Shown here one piece after another: positions 36,521 through 46,174 of a stretch of 64,000 nt of DNA. This DNA is from Microbacterium sp. 18062 (GTDB lineage Bacteria > Actinomycetota > Actinomycetes > Actinomycetales > Microbacteriaceae): the NCBI RefSeq assembly GCF_902706225.1, contig NZ_CACSKB010000009.1, positions 24,863 through 88,862 of the forward strand. The letters run 5' to 3'. Below the pieces are notes generated by a model. The model worked only from the letters and a program-made list of their open reading frames with translations. It was not told where the DNA came from and ran no database searches. Position 1 is the first letter of the stretch; every line of letters begins with the position of its first letter. The position numbers were made by a program, and so were the translations under genes.

Positions 36521-37155
36521 CGCGGCGTGCGGGCGATGCGTCCGGAGGCGACCAGATGCTCAAGATACCGTCGCGCCGTGACCCGCGACATGCCCAGCTC
36601 CTCTGCGGCCTCGGATGCCGACAGACCTGCGGAGCGACGCACGGCCTCGAGCACCCGCTCGAGCGACTCCCGCGACAGACCCTTGGGCAGCGGCACATGC
36701 TGAGGCGGGCGCAGGGCGCCGAGGAGCGCGTCGATCTCTGCCTGGGTGGCGTCGCCGGCCGCATCGTGCGCCCGCTGGCGGAAGTCGCGGTACTGCTCGA
36801 GGCGTTCCCGGAACACCGCGAACGAGAAGGGCTTGACGAGGTAGTTCGCCACGCCGAGAGCCGCCATCCGGCGCACCGTCTCGGCATCCCGCACGCTCGT
36901 CACCGCGATCACGTCGACATCCGCGGCCCGCGAGCGCACGTGTCGCAGCACGTCGAGGCCCGACCCGTCGGGCATGGTCAGATCGAGCAGGATCAGGTGG
37001 ATGGGCTCCGCCGAGCCGTCGCCGACGATCGCGTTCACGGCGGCGCGGGCTCCGGTGCACTCGCCGACGACGCGGAAGCCGTCCAGCCGCTCGACGTAGG
37101 CGCGGTGCAGCTCGAGGGTGAGCGCCTCGTCGTCGACCAGCAGAACGTTGATCAT
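36472..37155 (-). CDS. CitB/DcuR-type response regulator
   Basis: A 227-residue regulator. The receiver domain has D8/D9 (LLVDDE), phospho-Asp D58 (LILLDLTMPDGSG) and the conserved Lys in YLVKPF. The C-terminal helix-turn-helix is SASEAAEELGMSRVTARRYLEHL. ATG 37155 overlaps the kinase stop (ATGA). With the kinase it should sense an extracellular C4-dicarboxylate or citrate-like acid and control the divergent symporter gene. Confidence 0.92.
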   Translation of the reverse strand: MINVLLVDDEALTLELHRAYVERLDGFRVVGECTGARAAVNAIVGDGSAEPIHLILLDLTMPDGSGLDVLRHVRSRAADVDVIAVTSVRDAETVRRMAALGVANYLVKPFSFAVFRERLEQYRDFRQRAHDAAGDATQAEIDALLGALRPPQHVPLPKGLSRESLERVLEAVRRSAGLSASEAAEELGMSRVTARRYLEHLVASGRIARTPRYGTPGRPESEYRWLD

Positions 37156-38411
37156 GCCGGTCCTCCGGCCGGAAGGACGACCCGCAGCGTGGTCGGTTGC
37201 GACCGGTCGATGTCGATCGAGCCGCCGGCGGACTCGACGACCGAGCGGACGAGCGCGAGGCCCACGCCGCGCCCTTCTGCGCCGGCGGGCTTCGTCGAGA
37301 ACCCGCGCTCGAACACGCGCTCGCGGAGCGCCGGAGGGACGCCGCGCCCGCTGTCGGACACGACGATCGACAGGTCGCCGCCCGGGGTCGGGGCGAGTTC
37401 CACGCGCACCCACCGCGGTTCGCCGCCCGCCGCGGCCGCGTCGAGGGCGTTGTCGATCAGGTTGCCCATCACCGCGACGCCGTCGACCGGGGTGAGCGGT
37501 GAACGGGGCGCATCGGAGGCGACCTCCGCGGACCACGCGATGCCCTTCTCGGCCGCCTGCGAGGCTTTTCCCAGCAGAAGGGCACCGATGGCGGGGTCGC
37601 CGTCACGACCCGAGGCGACCCGGTCGACGAGCGCCTGAGACTGTCGTGACGTCTCGGTGAGGATGCCGATCGCGTCCTCGGTGCGCCCGAGCTCGATGAG
37701 GGTGACGGCCGTGTGCATCCGGTTGCCGTGCTCGTGCGTCTGCGCTCGGAGGGCCTCGCCCAGGGTGCGCATCGACTCGTGCGACGAGAGGGCGTCGCGG
37801 ATGCCGCCGGGTGCGAGGTCTCCCGCGACCTTGCGCGTGCTGCGCCGGGCCAGCACCGCACCGACCACTCCCGCGGCGAGCACCGCGGCGGCGATCGCGA
37901 GGACGAACGGCAGCCGGGGGAGGATGCCCGAGGCGATGCTGCCGAGCGTGACGCCCACGGCCACCCAGCCCACGATCCCGTCGGACGTCTCGATGGGAGC
38001 GATCGTGCGCACGGAGGGCCCCAGCGTGCCGGTCGACTCCTCGGTGAGCGTCTCGGGGTTCGTCGGGACGGTGCCCAGGTAGTGCGCGCCGATCTGTGCG
38101 GGGTCGCGATGGGTGACCCGGGTGCCGTCGGTCGTCATGATCGTCACGAAGTCGACGCCGGCGTCCTGCATGACGTGCACGGCGTACGGCTGGAGCGCGG
38201 CGACGGGGTCGTCGTCACCGAGGGCCTTCGCGATGCCGGGCTCAGCGGCGATCGTCGATGCGACCGCCCGGGTGAGCTCCTCGGCCTCCTCGCGCTCGGC
38301 GCGCTGGGCATCGAGCACGAGCAGCACCGCGAGGATCGACCCGAGTGCGAGGACCGCGACCAGCACGATGAGAAAGACCCGTGAGGCGGCGCTCGTGGTG
38401 CGCTGTGTCAT
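37152..38411 (-). CDS. CitA/DcuS-type sensor histidine kinase
   Basis: A 419-residue kinase: helix 1 (about 10-35), an extracytoplasmic PAS-like sensor (DAGVDFVTIMTTDGTRVTHRDP, LGPSVRTIAPI), helix 2, then the H-box THEHGNRMHTAVTLIELG and the ATPase motifs NLIDNALDA, DSGRGVPP and GRGVGLALV. No cytoplasmic PAS domain is seen between helix 2 and the H-box, which is shorter than usual DcuS. ATG 38411 has AAGGGG at 6 nt, better than the frame start at 38462. It is divergent from the symporter. Confidence 0.92.
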   Translation of the reverse strand: MTQRTTSAASRVFLIVLVAVLALGSILAVLLVLDAQRAEREEAEELTRAVASTIAAEPGIAKALGDDDPVAALQPYAVHVMQDAGVDFVTIMTTDGTRVTHRDPAQIGAHYLGTVPTNPETLTEESTGTLGPSVRTIAPIETSDGIVGWVAVGVTLGSIASGILPRLPFVLAIAAAVLAAGVVGAVLARRSTRKVAGDLAPGGIRDALSSHESMRTLGEALRAQTHEHGNRMHTAVTLIELGRTEDAIGILTETSRQSQALVDRVASGRDGDPAIGALLLGKASQAAEKGIAWSAEVASDAPRSPLTPVDGVAVMGNLIDNALDAAAAGGEPRWVRVELAPTPGGDLSIVVSDSGRGVPPALRERVFERGFSTKPAGAEGRGVGLALVRSVVESAGGSIDIDRSQPTTLRVVLPAGGPA

Positions 38412-38559
38412 GGCGTCCCCTTCTGCCGACCCCGACCGTCGGCTCGTGACCAATACGACCACAAATCGTGCGGTGATCCGGAGCAGTCCATCGTCTCATC
38501 CCAGGGAGCCTCGTGACGGAGCCCCTGCACCGACAACGACGTTCTACCTGGAGGCGACG

Positions 38560-40011
38560 ATGACTCTCAGCTCGAAGACCCAGTCCTTCAAACTCCCCGG
38601 CTACAACTGGCGGCGGGGCAAGCGCGCATGGGACAGACACACGTGGCTGTACGTGTCCGTCATCCTCGCCGTGGTGCTCGGTGCGGTCGTCGGGCTGGTC
38701 TGGCCCGACTTCGCGACGACGCTGGAGCCGCTCGGCAAGGGGTTCGTGTCGCTCATCAAGATGATGATCGCCCCCATCATCTTCTGCACGATCGTGGTCG
38801 GCGTGGGCTCGATCGCGAAGGCGGCCACGGTCGGCAAGATCGGCGGTCTCGCGCTCGGCTACTTCATCGTGATGTCGACCTTCGCCCTCGCGATCGGCCT
38901 GGTCGTCGGCAACATCATCCACCCCGGCGAGGGGCTCAACATGGCGAACTCGTCGTACGACGTGACGTCGGAGCCCAAGACGACGCAGGAGTTCATCCTC
39001 GGCATCATCCCGACGACGTTCTTCTCCGCGTTCACCGGCGAGAGCGTGCTGCAGGTGCTGTTCATCGCCCTCCTGGTCGGCTTCGCGCTGCAGGCCATGG
39101 GGGAGAAGGGCGCGCCGGTCATGAGCTTCGTCAAGAACCTGCAGGCGCTCGTCTTCCGCATCCTCGGCATGATCCTCTGGCTCGCCCCGGTCGGCGCGTT
39201 CGGTGCGATCGCGGCGGTCGTGGGCGCCGTGGGCGCCTCGGCGATCTGGAGCCTCGGGCTGCTCATGGTCGCGTTCTACATCACCTGCTTCCTGTTCATC
39301 GCGGTGGTGCTCGGGGTGCTGCTGTACGCCGTCACGCGGATCAACGTGTTCACCCTCATCAAGTACCTCGGCCGCGAGTACCTGCTGATCGTGGGTACGT
39401 CGTCGTCGGAGTCGGCGCTTCCGCGGCTCATCGCCAAGATGGAGCATCTCGGGGTCTCGAAGCCGGTCGTCGGCATCACGGTGCCGACCGGCTACTCGTT
39501 CAACCTCGACGGCACCGCCATCTACCTCACGATGGCATCGCTCTTCATCGCGACGGGCATGGGCCAGCCCATGTCGATCGGGGAGCAGATCGGCCTGCTC
39601 GTCTTCATGATCATCGCCTCGAAGGGCGCGGCGGGAGTGACCGGCGCGGGCCTCGCGACCCTCGCCGGAGGCCTCCAGGCCTACCGCCCCGACCTCGTGG
39701 ACGGCGTCGGGGTGATCGTGGGCATCGACCGGTTCATGTCGGAGGGACGCGCGGTCACCAACTTCACCGGCAATGCCGTGGCCACCGTGCTGATCGGAAC
39801 CTGGACGAAGCAGTTCGACGCAGCCCGTGCCCGGCAGGTGCTGCGCGGCGAGCTGCCCTTCGACGAGGCGACCCTGTCGGGGCACGGTCACGACGGGATG
39901 TCGGACGCGAAGGACGCCGTCGGCACGCAGGGACTCGAGGAGGCTGCGCTCGCCGAGGCCGCGGCGAAGGAGGAGCGGGCCCGCGAGCGCGCGCGGGTCG
40001 CGGCCCGCTGA
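38560..40011 (+). CDS. Dicarboxylate/amino acid:cation symporter, DctA-like
   Basis: A 483-residue DAACS/SLC1-type symporter with the hairpin motif GTSSSESALPRL and GYSFNLDGTAIYLTMA, plus FTGNAVATVL. DctA imports succinate, fumarate and malate; glutamate specificity cannot be excluded. A CitAB-type two-component system is divergent, supporting C4-dicarboxylates. GGAGG precedes ATG. A ~55-residue charged Ala/Glu/Arg-rich C-terminal tail extends into the cytoplasm. Two hairpins follow. Confidence 0.92.
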   Translation: MTLSSKTQSFKLPGYNWRRGKRAWDRHTWLYVSVILAVVLGAVVGLVWPDFATTLEPLGKGFVSLIKMMIAPIIFCTIVVGVGSIAKAATVGKIGGLALGYFIVMSTFALAIGLVVGNIIHPGEGLNMANSSYDVTSEPKTTQEFILGIIPTTFFSAFTGESVLQVLFIALLVGFALQAMGEKGAPVMSFVKNLQALVFRILGMILWLAPVGAFGAIAAVVGAVGASAIWSLGLLMVAFYITCFLFIAVVLGVLLYAVTRINVFTLIKYLGREYLLIVGTSSSESALPRLIAKMEHLGVSKPVVGITVPTGYSFNLDGTAIYLTMASLFIATGMGQPMSIGEQIGLLVFMIIASKGAAGVTGAGLATLAGGLQAYRPDLVDGVGVIVGIDRFMSEGRAVTNFTGNAVATVLIGTWTKQFDAARARQVLRGELPFDEATLSGHGHDGMSDAKDAVGTQGLEEAALAEAAAKEERARERARVAAR

Positions 40012-40015
40012 ACGA

Positions 40016-40060
40016 ACGACGGGGCGGTGGGTTCGGGCATCCGGGCCACCGCCCCGTTGT
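40016..40060 (+). terminator. Terminator after the symporter gene
   Basis: Arms ACGACGGGGCGGTGG / CCACCGCCCCG(TT)GTCGT, 5 bp after the stop codon. Confidence 0.75.
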
Positions 40061-40065
40061 CGTCG

Positions 40066-40104
40066 GATGCGAAAAGCCTCCCTCTCCGGGGAGGCTTCGC
40101 ATCA
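40066..40104. terminator. Second hairpin, serving the convergent wall-protein gene
   Basis: GGATGCGAAaaGCCTCCC pairs with GGGAGGCTTCGCATC; it reaches the stop of the minus-strand gene at 40102. Confidence 0.7.
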
Positions 40105-41331
40105 GTACCAGCCGACCCGCTGAGAGTGGTCCCACGCGGCGCAGGGGGAGCCGTAGCGGCCGTTGATGTAGGCGAGTCCCCAGTCGACCTGGGTGTTGCC
40201 GTTCGTGCGCCAGTCGGCTCCGGCGGAGACCATCTTCTCCGCCGGCAGCGCCTGCGGGATGCCGTAGGCACCGCTCGACGGGTTCAGGGCGTCGGCGCGC
40301 CAGCCGGACTCGCGATTCCACAGCCGCACGAGGCAGGAGAACTGATCCTCGCCCCACCCGTACGAGCCTATGGCGCCGCGCGCGTATGCCTGCGCACCGG
40401 CCGGGTCCACGCTCACGCCGTAGGTCGGCGTCTCGGATCCCGACGATCCGGACGAGCCGGATCCGGAGGAGCCAGAGCCCGATCCGGAGGAGCCCGATCC
40501 GGAGGAGCCGGATCCGGACGAGCCGGAGGATCCCGACGAGCCAGAGGATCCCGAGGAGCCGGCATCGGCCTGCGCCTGTTCGTCGATCTGCTGGCCGAGC
40601 CGGTACCGGCGTTCCGTCTCGGCGGTCGTCCGCTTGAGCGTCGCCAGCTGCGCGTACATCGTATCCACGTGCTGCTGCGCGGTCGTGACCTCCGCGCTCT
40701 CGGCCTGCGCGGCTGCATCCGCGGCGGAGGCGGTCTCATCCGCCGTCTGCGCGAGCCGCGCCCTCTCCGCCTCCGCCTCCGCAGCCTGCGTGTGGAGAGA
40801 GGACGCGACGTTCGCCGAGACCTGCGCCTCGGCGACGACGCCGCGCCAGGTCGCGCTGAGCTTGTCGAGCAGCCCGAGCTGCGCCAGCAGGGTCTCCGGC
40901 TCGGCCGAGGTGAGCACGCGCGCGATGAGCGGTCCGCTGGACTCGTTGCGGTAGAGCCCCGCGGCGAGCGTCCCGAGCTGGGCGGTCCTGCGGGCGAGCT
41001 CGGCGTCTGCGGCCGTGCTCTGTCCAGTGAGCCGTTCTGCTCGCTCGCTCGCCACCGCCAGGTCGGTGTGCGCCTGCGCGGCGGCGCTCGCGGCCTCCAG
41101 GGCGTGCGCGGATGCGGTCGCCGCAACGATCTCGGCGGCCGCGAGCGCGGACTCGATCCGGGCGATCTCGGCCTGCGTGGCCTGCTCGCTGGCCAGCGCG
41201 TTCTGCACGTCCGGCCACGACGGGTAGTCGACGGCCTGCGCCGGCGTGACCGTGCTCAGCGCCCCGCCCACCAGCGCCGCCACGGCGAGGGCGGCGAGCA
41301 GGGGGCGGCGGCGCAGATCCGGAGAACGCAT
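40102..41331 (-). CDS. Secreted coiled-coil protein with Ser/Gly linker and transglycosylase-like domain
   Basis: A 409-residue exported protein. Signal peptide MRSPDLRRRPLLAALAVAAL ends at TPAQA. Residues ~35-255 are Ala/Glu-rich coiled coil. A low-complexity Ser-Gly linker of about 45 residues (nt ~40436-40566) follows. The last ~95 residues are a lysozyme-like domain (LVRLWNRESGWRADALNP, AYGIPQALP) with a candidate catalytic Glu in NRESGW. It likely trims peptidoglycan. ATG 41331 follows TACCGT by 6 nt (minus strand), so I discard the longer frame start at 41367. Confidence 0.87.
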   Translation of the reverse strand: MRSPDLRRRPLLAALAVAALVGGALSTVTPAQAVDYPSWPDVQNALASEQATQAEIARIESALAAAEIVAATASAHALEAASAAAQAHTDLAVASERAERLTGQSTAADAELARRTAQLGTLAAGLYRNESSGPLIARVLTSAEPETLLAQLGLLDKLSATWRGVVAEAQVSANVASSLHTQAAEAEAERARLAQTADETASAADAAAQAESAEVTTAQQHVDTMYAQLATLKRTTAETERRYRLGQQIDEQAQADAGSSGSSGSSGSSGSSGSGSSGSGSSGSGSGSSGSGSSGSSGSETPTYGVSVDPAGAQAYARGAIGSYGWGEDQFSCLVRLWNRESGWRADALNPSSGAYGIPQALPAEKMVSAGADWRTNGNTQVDWGLAYINGRYGSPCAAWDHSQRVGWY

Positions 41332-41376
41332 GCGCTCACGGTATTCAAGGATGCTGCGCCGTGCCACATCGGGGCC

Positions 41377-41574
41377 TCAGCCCTGTATGCCCTGCTCGAA
41401 GCCGTCGAACCGCAGTTCGCGCTCGATCTGCGCGCGCAGCTCCGCCTCCTCACGCGGATCGGCGACCGGGGGCGTGCCGTCGAGCGCGCCCTCCTCCTGG
41501 AGGGCGACCTCGTCGATGTCGGCGGGCTCGGTCCCGGCGTCGTCGCCGGCCGTCGGATTCTGTGCATCGCTCAT
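41377..41574 (-). CDS. Small acidic hypothetical protein
   Basis: A 65-residue, strongly acidic protein (MSDAQNPTAGDDAGTEPADI, then LREEAELRAQIERELRFDGF) with no recognised domain. It has an AGAGGAG ribosome site 7 nt before ATG, which supports it being real. It lies upstream of the wall protein on the same strand. Function unknown. Confidence 0.65.
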   Translation of the reverse strand: MSDAQNPTAGDDAGTEPADIDEVALQEEGALDGTPPVADPREEAELRAQIERELRFDGFEQGIQG

Positions 41575-41667
41575 CGCCGTGCTCCTCTGCTCTGGGACGG
41601 GGGATGCCCCCACGATAGGTCGGGCCTCGACGCGGTGCCAGGGGCCGTCGGGCGCAGGTGCCGCTGA

Positions 41668-41925
41668 TAGGGTGTGGGAGGTCGCCTCCGGCGATCGCTC
41701 AACTACATACGAGCTCAACGGAGCAGGTTGGCAGGAATGCTGGTCCCCTGTGGTGGGTTCCCCGTCGGTGCGTGCGCGCATCCCGCCGGGTGACTTTCTA
41801 CTGGTGGCCAGCGCAGGCGATCCGCAGATCATTGCCGCACGCCCATAACTGTCTGTTCCTGCTCCTTCGCATGTCGCTCGCAGCCCACACGGGGCGGCGA
41901 GCCTAAACAAAGAAGGAGAGACCTC
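41668..41925 (+). ncRNA. Long pnp 5' leader, candidate Actino-pnp RNA
   Basis: A TAGGGT box at 41668-41673 starts a gene-free ~245-nt leader that ends at the pnp ribosome site. A conserved structured RNA named Actino-pnp has been described in the 5' UTR of actinobacterial pnp genes, and this is its expected place. I did not fold it or match a covariance model, so the call rests on position, length and lack of coding capacity. Confidence 0.55.
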
Positions 41926-44205
41926 TTGGAAGGTCCTGAAATCACCGCCGCCGAAGCCGTTCTCGACAACGGCCGTTTCGGCACCCGTACGATCCGCTTC
42001 GAGACCGGTCGACTCGCGCAGCAGGCGCAGGGCGCCGTCGCCGCCTACCTCGACGAGGAGACCATGCTCCTGTCGGCGACCAGTGCCGGCAAGCACCCCC
42101 GTGAAGGATTCGACTTCTTCCCGCTGACCGTCGACGTCGAAGAGCGCTCGTACGCCGCGGGCAAGATCCCCGGCTCGTTCTTCCGTCGCGAGGGTCGCCC
42201 CTCGACCGAGGCGATCCTGGTGTGCCGTCTCATCGACCGCCCGCTGCGCCCGTCGTTCGTTGAGGGCCTCCGCAACGAGGTCCAGATCGTCGTCACGATC
42301 CTCTCGATCGCGCCCGGCGAGTTCTACGACGCGCTCGCGATCAACGCGGCATCGCTGTCGACCCAGATATCGGGTCTGCCGTTCTCCGGTCCCATCGCCG
42401 GTGTGCGCCTGGCGCTCATCCCGGGCCACGGCGAGCACGCCGACCAGTGGATCGCCTTCCCGAAGGCCGAGCAGCTGCAGGAGGCCGTGTTCGACCTGAT
42501 CGTCGCCGGCCGGGTGCTGCCCGACGGCGAGGTCGCGATCATGATGGTCGAGGCCGAGGCCACCGAGCACAGCTGGGACCTCATCAAGGCCGGCGCCACG
42601 AAGCCGAACGAGCAGGTCGTCGCCGAGGGTCTCGAGGCCGCGAAGCCCTTCATCAAGGAGCTCGTCGCCGCGCAGAACGTGGTCGCGAGCACCGCCGCCA
42701 AGGAGATCCAGGCCTACCCGGTCTTCCCGGCGTACAGCCAGCAGACGTACGACTTCGTCGCCGGGCGCGCCTACGACAAGCTCGTCCCGATCTACCAGAT
42801 CGCCGACAAGCAGGAGCGCCAGAACGCCGACGACGCCGTCAAGGACGCCGTCAAGGCCGAGCTCCTCGCCGCCGTCGAGGCGGGGGAGCTCCCCGCCACC
42901 GCGACGCTCGAGTTCTCCGGCGCCTACAAGTCGGTCACCAAGACCATCGTGCGCGGTCGCATCCTCTCCGAGGGCGTTCGCATCGACGGACGCGGCCTCG
43001 CCGACATCCGTGCGCTCGACGCCGAGGTGCAGGTCATCCCGCGCGTGCACGGTTCGGCGATCTTCCAGCGCGGTGAGACCCAGATCCTGGGCGTCACCAC
43101 GCTGAACATGCTCAAGATGGAGCAGCAGATCGACTCGCTGAGCCCGGTCACGAGCAAGCGCTACCTGCACCACTACAACTTCCCGCCCTACTCGACCGGT
43201 GAGACCGGCCGGGTGGGCAGCCCGAAGCGCCGCGAGATCGGGCACGGCTTCCTCGCCGAGCGCGCGCTCGTCCCGGTGCTGCCGAGCCGCGAGGAGTTCC
43301 CGTACGCGATCCGTCAGGTCTCGGAGGCGCTCAGCTCCAACGGCTCGACCTCGATGGGCTCGGTCTGCGCATCCACGCTGTCGCTGCTCAACGCGGGTGT
43401 GCCGCTGCGCGCCCCCGTCGCGGGCATCGCGATGGGTCTGGTCTCCGCCGAGGTCGACGGCCAGACGCGGTACGCCGCGCTGACCGACATCCTCGGCGCC
43501 GAGGACGCCCTGGGCGACATGGACTTCAAGGTGGCGGGCACGTCCGAGTTCGTGACCGCGATCCAGCTCGACACGAAGCTCGACGGCATCCCGTCGTCGG
43601 TGCTGGCTGCCGCTCTGACGCAGGCCAAGGAGGCGCGTCTGACCATCCTGAACGTGCTGAACGCCGCGATCGACGCTCCCGACGAGATGGCGCCGACCGC
43701 GCCGCGCGTCATCAGCGTTCAGATCCCGGTCGACAAGATCGGCGAGCTGATCGGCCCGAAGGGCAAGACGATCAACTCGATCCAGGACGAGACCGGTGCG
43801 CAGATCTCGATCGAGGACGACGGCACCGTCTACATCGGCGCGACCGACGGTCCTTCGGCCGAGGCCGCTCGTGCCCAGGTGAACGCGATCGCCAACCCCA
43901 CCAACCCGGAGGTCGGCGAGCAGTTCCTCGGCACCGTCGTGAAGATCGCCACGTTCGGCGCCTTCATCTCGCTGCTTCCCGGCAAGGACGGCCTGCTGCA
44001 CGTCAGCGAGGTCCGCAAGCTCGCCGGCGGCAAGCGCGTGGAGAACGTCGACGACGTGCTCTCGGTCGGTCAGAAGCTGCTGGTCAAGATCACCAAGATC
44101 GACGATCGCGGCAAGCTGTCTCTCGAGCCGGTCCTCGAGGAGGCCGCGGACCAGGAGGGTCGGGCCGCAGCCAACCCGGGACCCGAGGCTCCCGCCGAGG
44201 GCTGA
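41926..44205 (+). CDS. pnp: Polyribonucleotide nucleotidyltransferase
   Basis: A 759-residue PNPase: two RNase PH domains (first ending near residue 230, second with [20 protein letters not shown] and [13 protein letters not shown]), KH domain ([20 protein letters not shown]) and S1 domain ([29 protein letters not shown]). It degrades RNA 3' to 5' by phosphorolysis and in actinobacteria may also make guanosine polyphosphates. The start is TTG 41926 with AAGGAGAG 5 nt upstream. It stands apart from rpsO, its usual neighbour. Confidence 0.98.
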   Translation: MEGPEITAAEAVLDNGRFGTRTIRFETGRLAQQAQGAVAAYLDEETMLLSATSAGKHPREGFDFFPLTVDVEERSYAAGKIPGSFFRREGRPSTEAILVCRLIDRPLRPSFVEGLRNEVQIVVTILSIAPGEFYDALAINAASLSTQISGLPFSGPIAGVRLALIPGHGEHADQWIAFPKAEQLQEAVFDLIVAGRVLPDGEVAIMMVEAEATEHSWDLIKAGATKPNEQVVAEGLEAAKPFIKELVAAQNVVASTAAKEIQAYPVFPAYSQQTYDFVAGRAYDKLVPIYQIADKQERQNADDAVKDAVKAELLAAVEAGELPATATLEFSGAYKSVTKTIVRGRILSEGVRIDGRGLADIRALDAEVQVIPRVHGSAIFQRGETQILGVTTLNMLKMEQQIDSLSPVTSKRYLHHYNFPPYSTGETGRVGSPKRREIGHGFLAERALVPVLPSREEFPYAIRQVSEALSSNGSTSMGSVCASTLSLLNAGVPLRAPVAGIAMGLVSAEVDGQTRYAALTDILGAEDALGDMDFKVAGTSEFVTAIQLDTKLDGIPSSVLAAALTQAKEARLTILNVLNAAIDAPDEMAPTAPRVISVQIPVDKIGELIGPKGKTINSIQDETGAQISIEDDGTVYIGATDGPSAEAARAQVNAIANPTNPEVGEQFLGTVVKIATFGAFISLLPGKDGLLHVSEVRKLAGGKRVENVDDVLSVGQKLLVKITKIDDRGKLSLEPVLEEAADQEGRAAANPGPEAPAEG

Positions 44206-44220
44206 TCCCGCCCGTCACGC

Positions 44221-44260
44221 CGGATGTGCCCGCCGCTGCGCTGCAGGGTGGGCACATCCG
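44221..44260 (+). terminator. Terminator after pnp
   Basis: Perfect 11-bp arms CGGATGTGCCC/GGGCACATCCG, 15 bp after the stop. Confidence 0.8.
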
Positions 44261-44427
44261 CGTCCGGGGTGACGGCCGGAGTGTGATCAAAGCGTTATGG
44301 AATGTTTACCCGCCGATCGCCGTGGCGGAACTCATCCGTTCGGGACTGACCTACGCTCGAAGTACGCGTCAGGGGGCGCGCGATGCGCAGTCACAGCGTC
44401 CGCCTACCTAAAGCGGAGGGGGTGCGC

Positions 44428-45444
44428 GTGAAGATCTTCGGGATCGGGCCGGGCGTGCCGTCGCAGGTCGCGGCGCCCCCGCATCCGTCGGCACCCATCC
44501 CGGTGCAGGGTCCCGCGGTGGGCAGCGGCATCCGAGTCGACCTGGGCGAGAGCGGTCTTCGCATCTTTCCGCTGATGCTGGGCGGCGCCGAGTTCGGGTG
44601 GAACGTCGACATCGACACCAGTCACGCGATCCTGGACAGCTACGTCGAGCATGGCGGCAACGCGGTGCACACGGCGGACAGCTTCACCGGCGGTCGCAGC
44701 GAGCACATCATCGGGCAGTGGCTGCACACGTGCGGCGTGCGCGACGACATCGTGCTCGCGACGCGGATCGGCCAGCATCCCGACCATCCCGGTCTCGGAC
44801 CGGTCAACCTCGTGCGCGCCGTCGAGGCGTCGCTGACGCGGCTGCGCACCGACCGCATCGATGTGCTGTACCTCGACGGGTCGGCCGGCACGACGTCGCT
44901 CGAGGACACCCTCGCGACGGCCGAATGGCTCATCGAAGCCGGCAAGGTGCGTGCCATCGGCGCGTTCGGCTTCGGCGCCGAGCAGCTCGTGGAGGCACGC
45001 ATCCTCTCCTCGGCGGGGTTACCGCGCATCACGGTGCTCGACGTCCCCTACAACGTGCTGCGCCGCAAGGAGCTCGACGGCGACCTGCGGCTCGTCACGG
45101 GGGCGCAGGGCATCGCGCTCACGCCGTCGCATCCGCTCGAGCACGGGTTCCTCGCGGGTGCCTACCGGACGCGGGAGAAGACCGTGACCTCGGTGCGTGC
45201 CGCCCAGATCGCCGGCAACCTGACCAAGCGGGGCAGCCGGGTGCTGCGGGCGCTCGACGCCGTCGGCACGGAGCTCGGCGTGCCCGATGCGGCCGTCGCG
45301 GTCGCCTGGCTCCTCGCCCAGCGCATCGTCGCCGCACCGATCGTGAACGCGTACGCACCGCACCACGTCGAGGAGATCGTGCAGGGCGTGGGGGTGCGGC
45401 TGACGCGTTCGCAGCTGGCGGACATCGCTCGCGCCTCGGAGTAG
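44428..45444 (+). CDS. Aldo/keto reductase fold protein with altered active site
   Basis: A 338-residue AKR-fold protein. The usual tetrad appears changed: the Asp of HTADSF is kept, but the catalytic Tyr is Phe (TADSFTGGRSE), the Lys is replaced by Arg (VLATRIG) and the His by Asp (LYLDGS where YLH is normal). Substrate reduction by the standard mechanism is therefore doubtful. GTG 44428 has GGAGGGG at 6 nt and is preferred over ATG 44383. Role unknown; possibly a non-catalytic or binding protein. Confidence 0.82.
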   Translation: MKIFGIGPGVPSQVAAPPHPSAPIPVQGPAVGSGIRVDLGESGLRIFPLMLGGAEFGWNVDIDTSHAILDSYVEHGGNAVHTADSFTGGRSEHIIGQWLHTCGVRDDIVLATRIGQHPDHPGLGPVNLVRAVEASLTRLRTDRIDVLYLDGSAGTTSLEDTLATAEWLIEAGKVRAIGAFGFGAEQLVEARILSSAGLPRITVLDVPYNVLRRKELDGDLRLVTGAQGIALTPSHPLEHGFLAGAYRTREKTVTSVRAAQIAGNLTKRGSRVLRALDAVGTELGVPDAAVAVAWLLAQRIVAAPIVNAYAPHHVEEIVQGVGVRLTRSQLADIARASE

Positions 45445-45503
45445 CCGGGTATTCTGTTGGGAGCGTCCGGTCGGGCGTCCGGATCCCGATGGAGCGAGTA
45501 GCA

Positions 45504-46106
45504 GTGACGCACTACGTTTATCTCGTCCGTCATGGTGAGCATCAGGATGCCGAGCACGGCTTGATCGACGGGCCGCTGTCGCCGCGGGGACGCAGGCAGG
45601 CCGAGCTGCTCGCCGACCGGCTCTCGGGCGTGCCGTTCGACGCGGTCTGGCACTCGCCGCTCGTCCGCGCCGCCGAGACGGCCCGCACGGTCGCCGAGCG
45701 GCTTCCCGCCATCTCTCCCGAGCCGTCGGCGCTGCTGTTCGACTGCGTGCCGACGGGGATGACGCCCGAGACCCCGGCGGTGTTCGAGCCGTTCTTCGGC
45801 AGCGTCACCGAGGCCGACGTGGATGCCGGACGCGCGCAGATGGCGGATGCGCTCGGTGCGTTCCTCGTGCGCAAGACCGGTGATGTCCACGAGCTCCTCA
45901 TCACTCACAACACCGTCATCGGATGGTTCGTCCGCGAGGTGCTCGGCGCGCCCGAGTGGCGCTGGATGACCCTCAACCAGGCGAACTGCGGTCTCACCGT
46001 CATCGCCCAGCGGCACGGACGTCCGTGGACGCTCGCCTCTCACAACGACCTCGCCCACCTGCCGTTCGAGCTGCGCACCGGCCTGCCCGAGGTGCCGCCC
46101 GTCTGA
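45504..46106 (+). CDS. Histidine phosphatase family protein
   Basis: A 200-residue phosphoglycerate-mutase-like phosphatase: LVRHGEH (catalytic His), HSPLVRAAETART, and the second His in LLITHNTVIGWFV. TATTCT at 45450-45455 may be its -10. GTG 45504 has GGAG 9 nt upstream; ATG 45489 is the other possible start. Substrate unknown. Confidence 0.88.
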   Translation: MTHYVYLVRHGEHQDAEHGLIDGPLSPRGRRQAELLADRLSGVPFDAVWHSPLVRAAETARTVAERLPAISPEPSALLFDCVPTGMTPETPAVFEPFFGSVTEADVDAGRAQMADALGAFLVRKTGDVHELLITHNTVIGWFVREVLGAPEWRWMTLNQANCGLTVIAQRHGRPWTLASHNDLAHLPFELRTGLPEVPPV

Positions 46107-46174
46107 GCCCCGGTACCGCCCGTCCCGGAGGCGCCCGTGCGGAGTGCCGCGGTCGCGGGCGCCGCGTTCGTACA

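Noticed and set aside
41377..44001. An 874-codon minus-strand open frame
   Set aside because: Antisense to pnp and rich in Asp/Arg/Leu/Val; only its last 65 codons (41377-41574), with their own ribosome site, look real.
44281..44300. TGTGATCAAAGCGTTA as a CRP/GlxR-type site upstream of the aldo/keto reductase gene
   Set aside because: Only the left half matches TGTGA-N6-TCACA; the right half does not.
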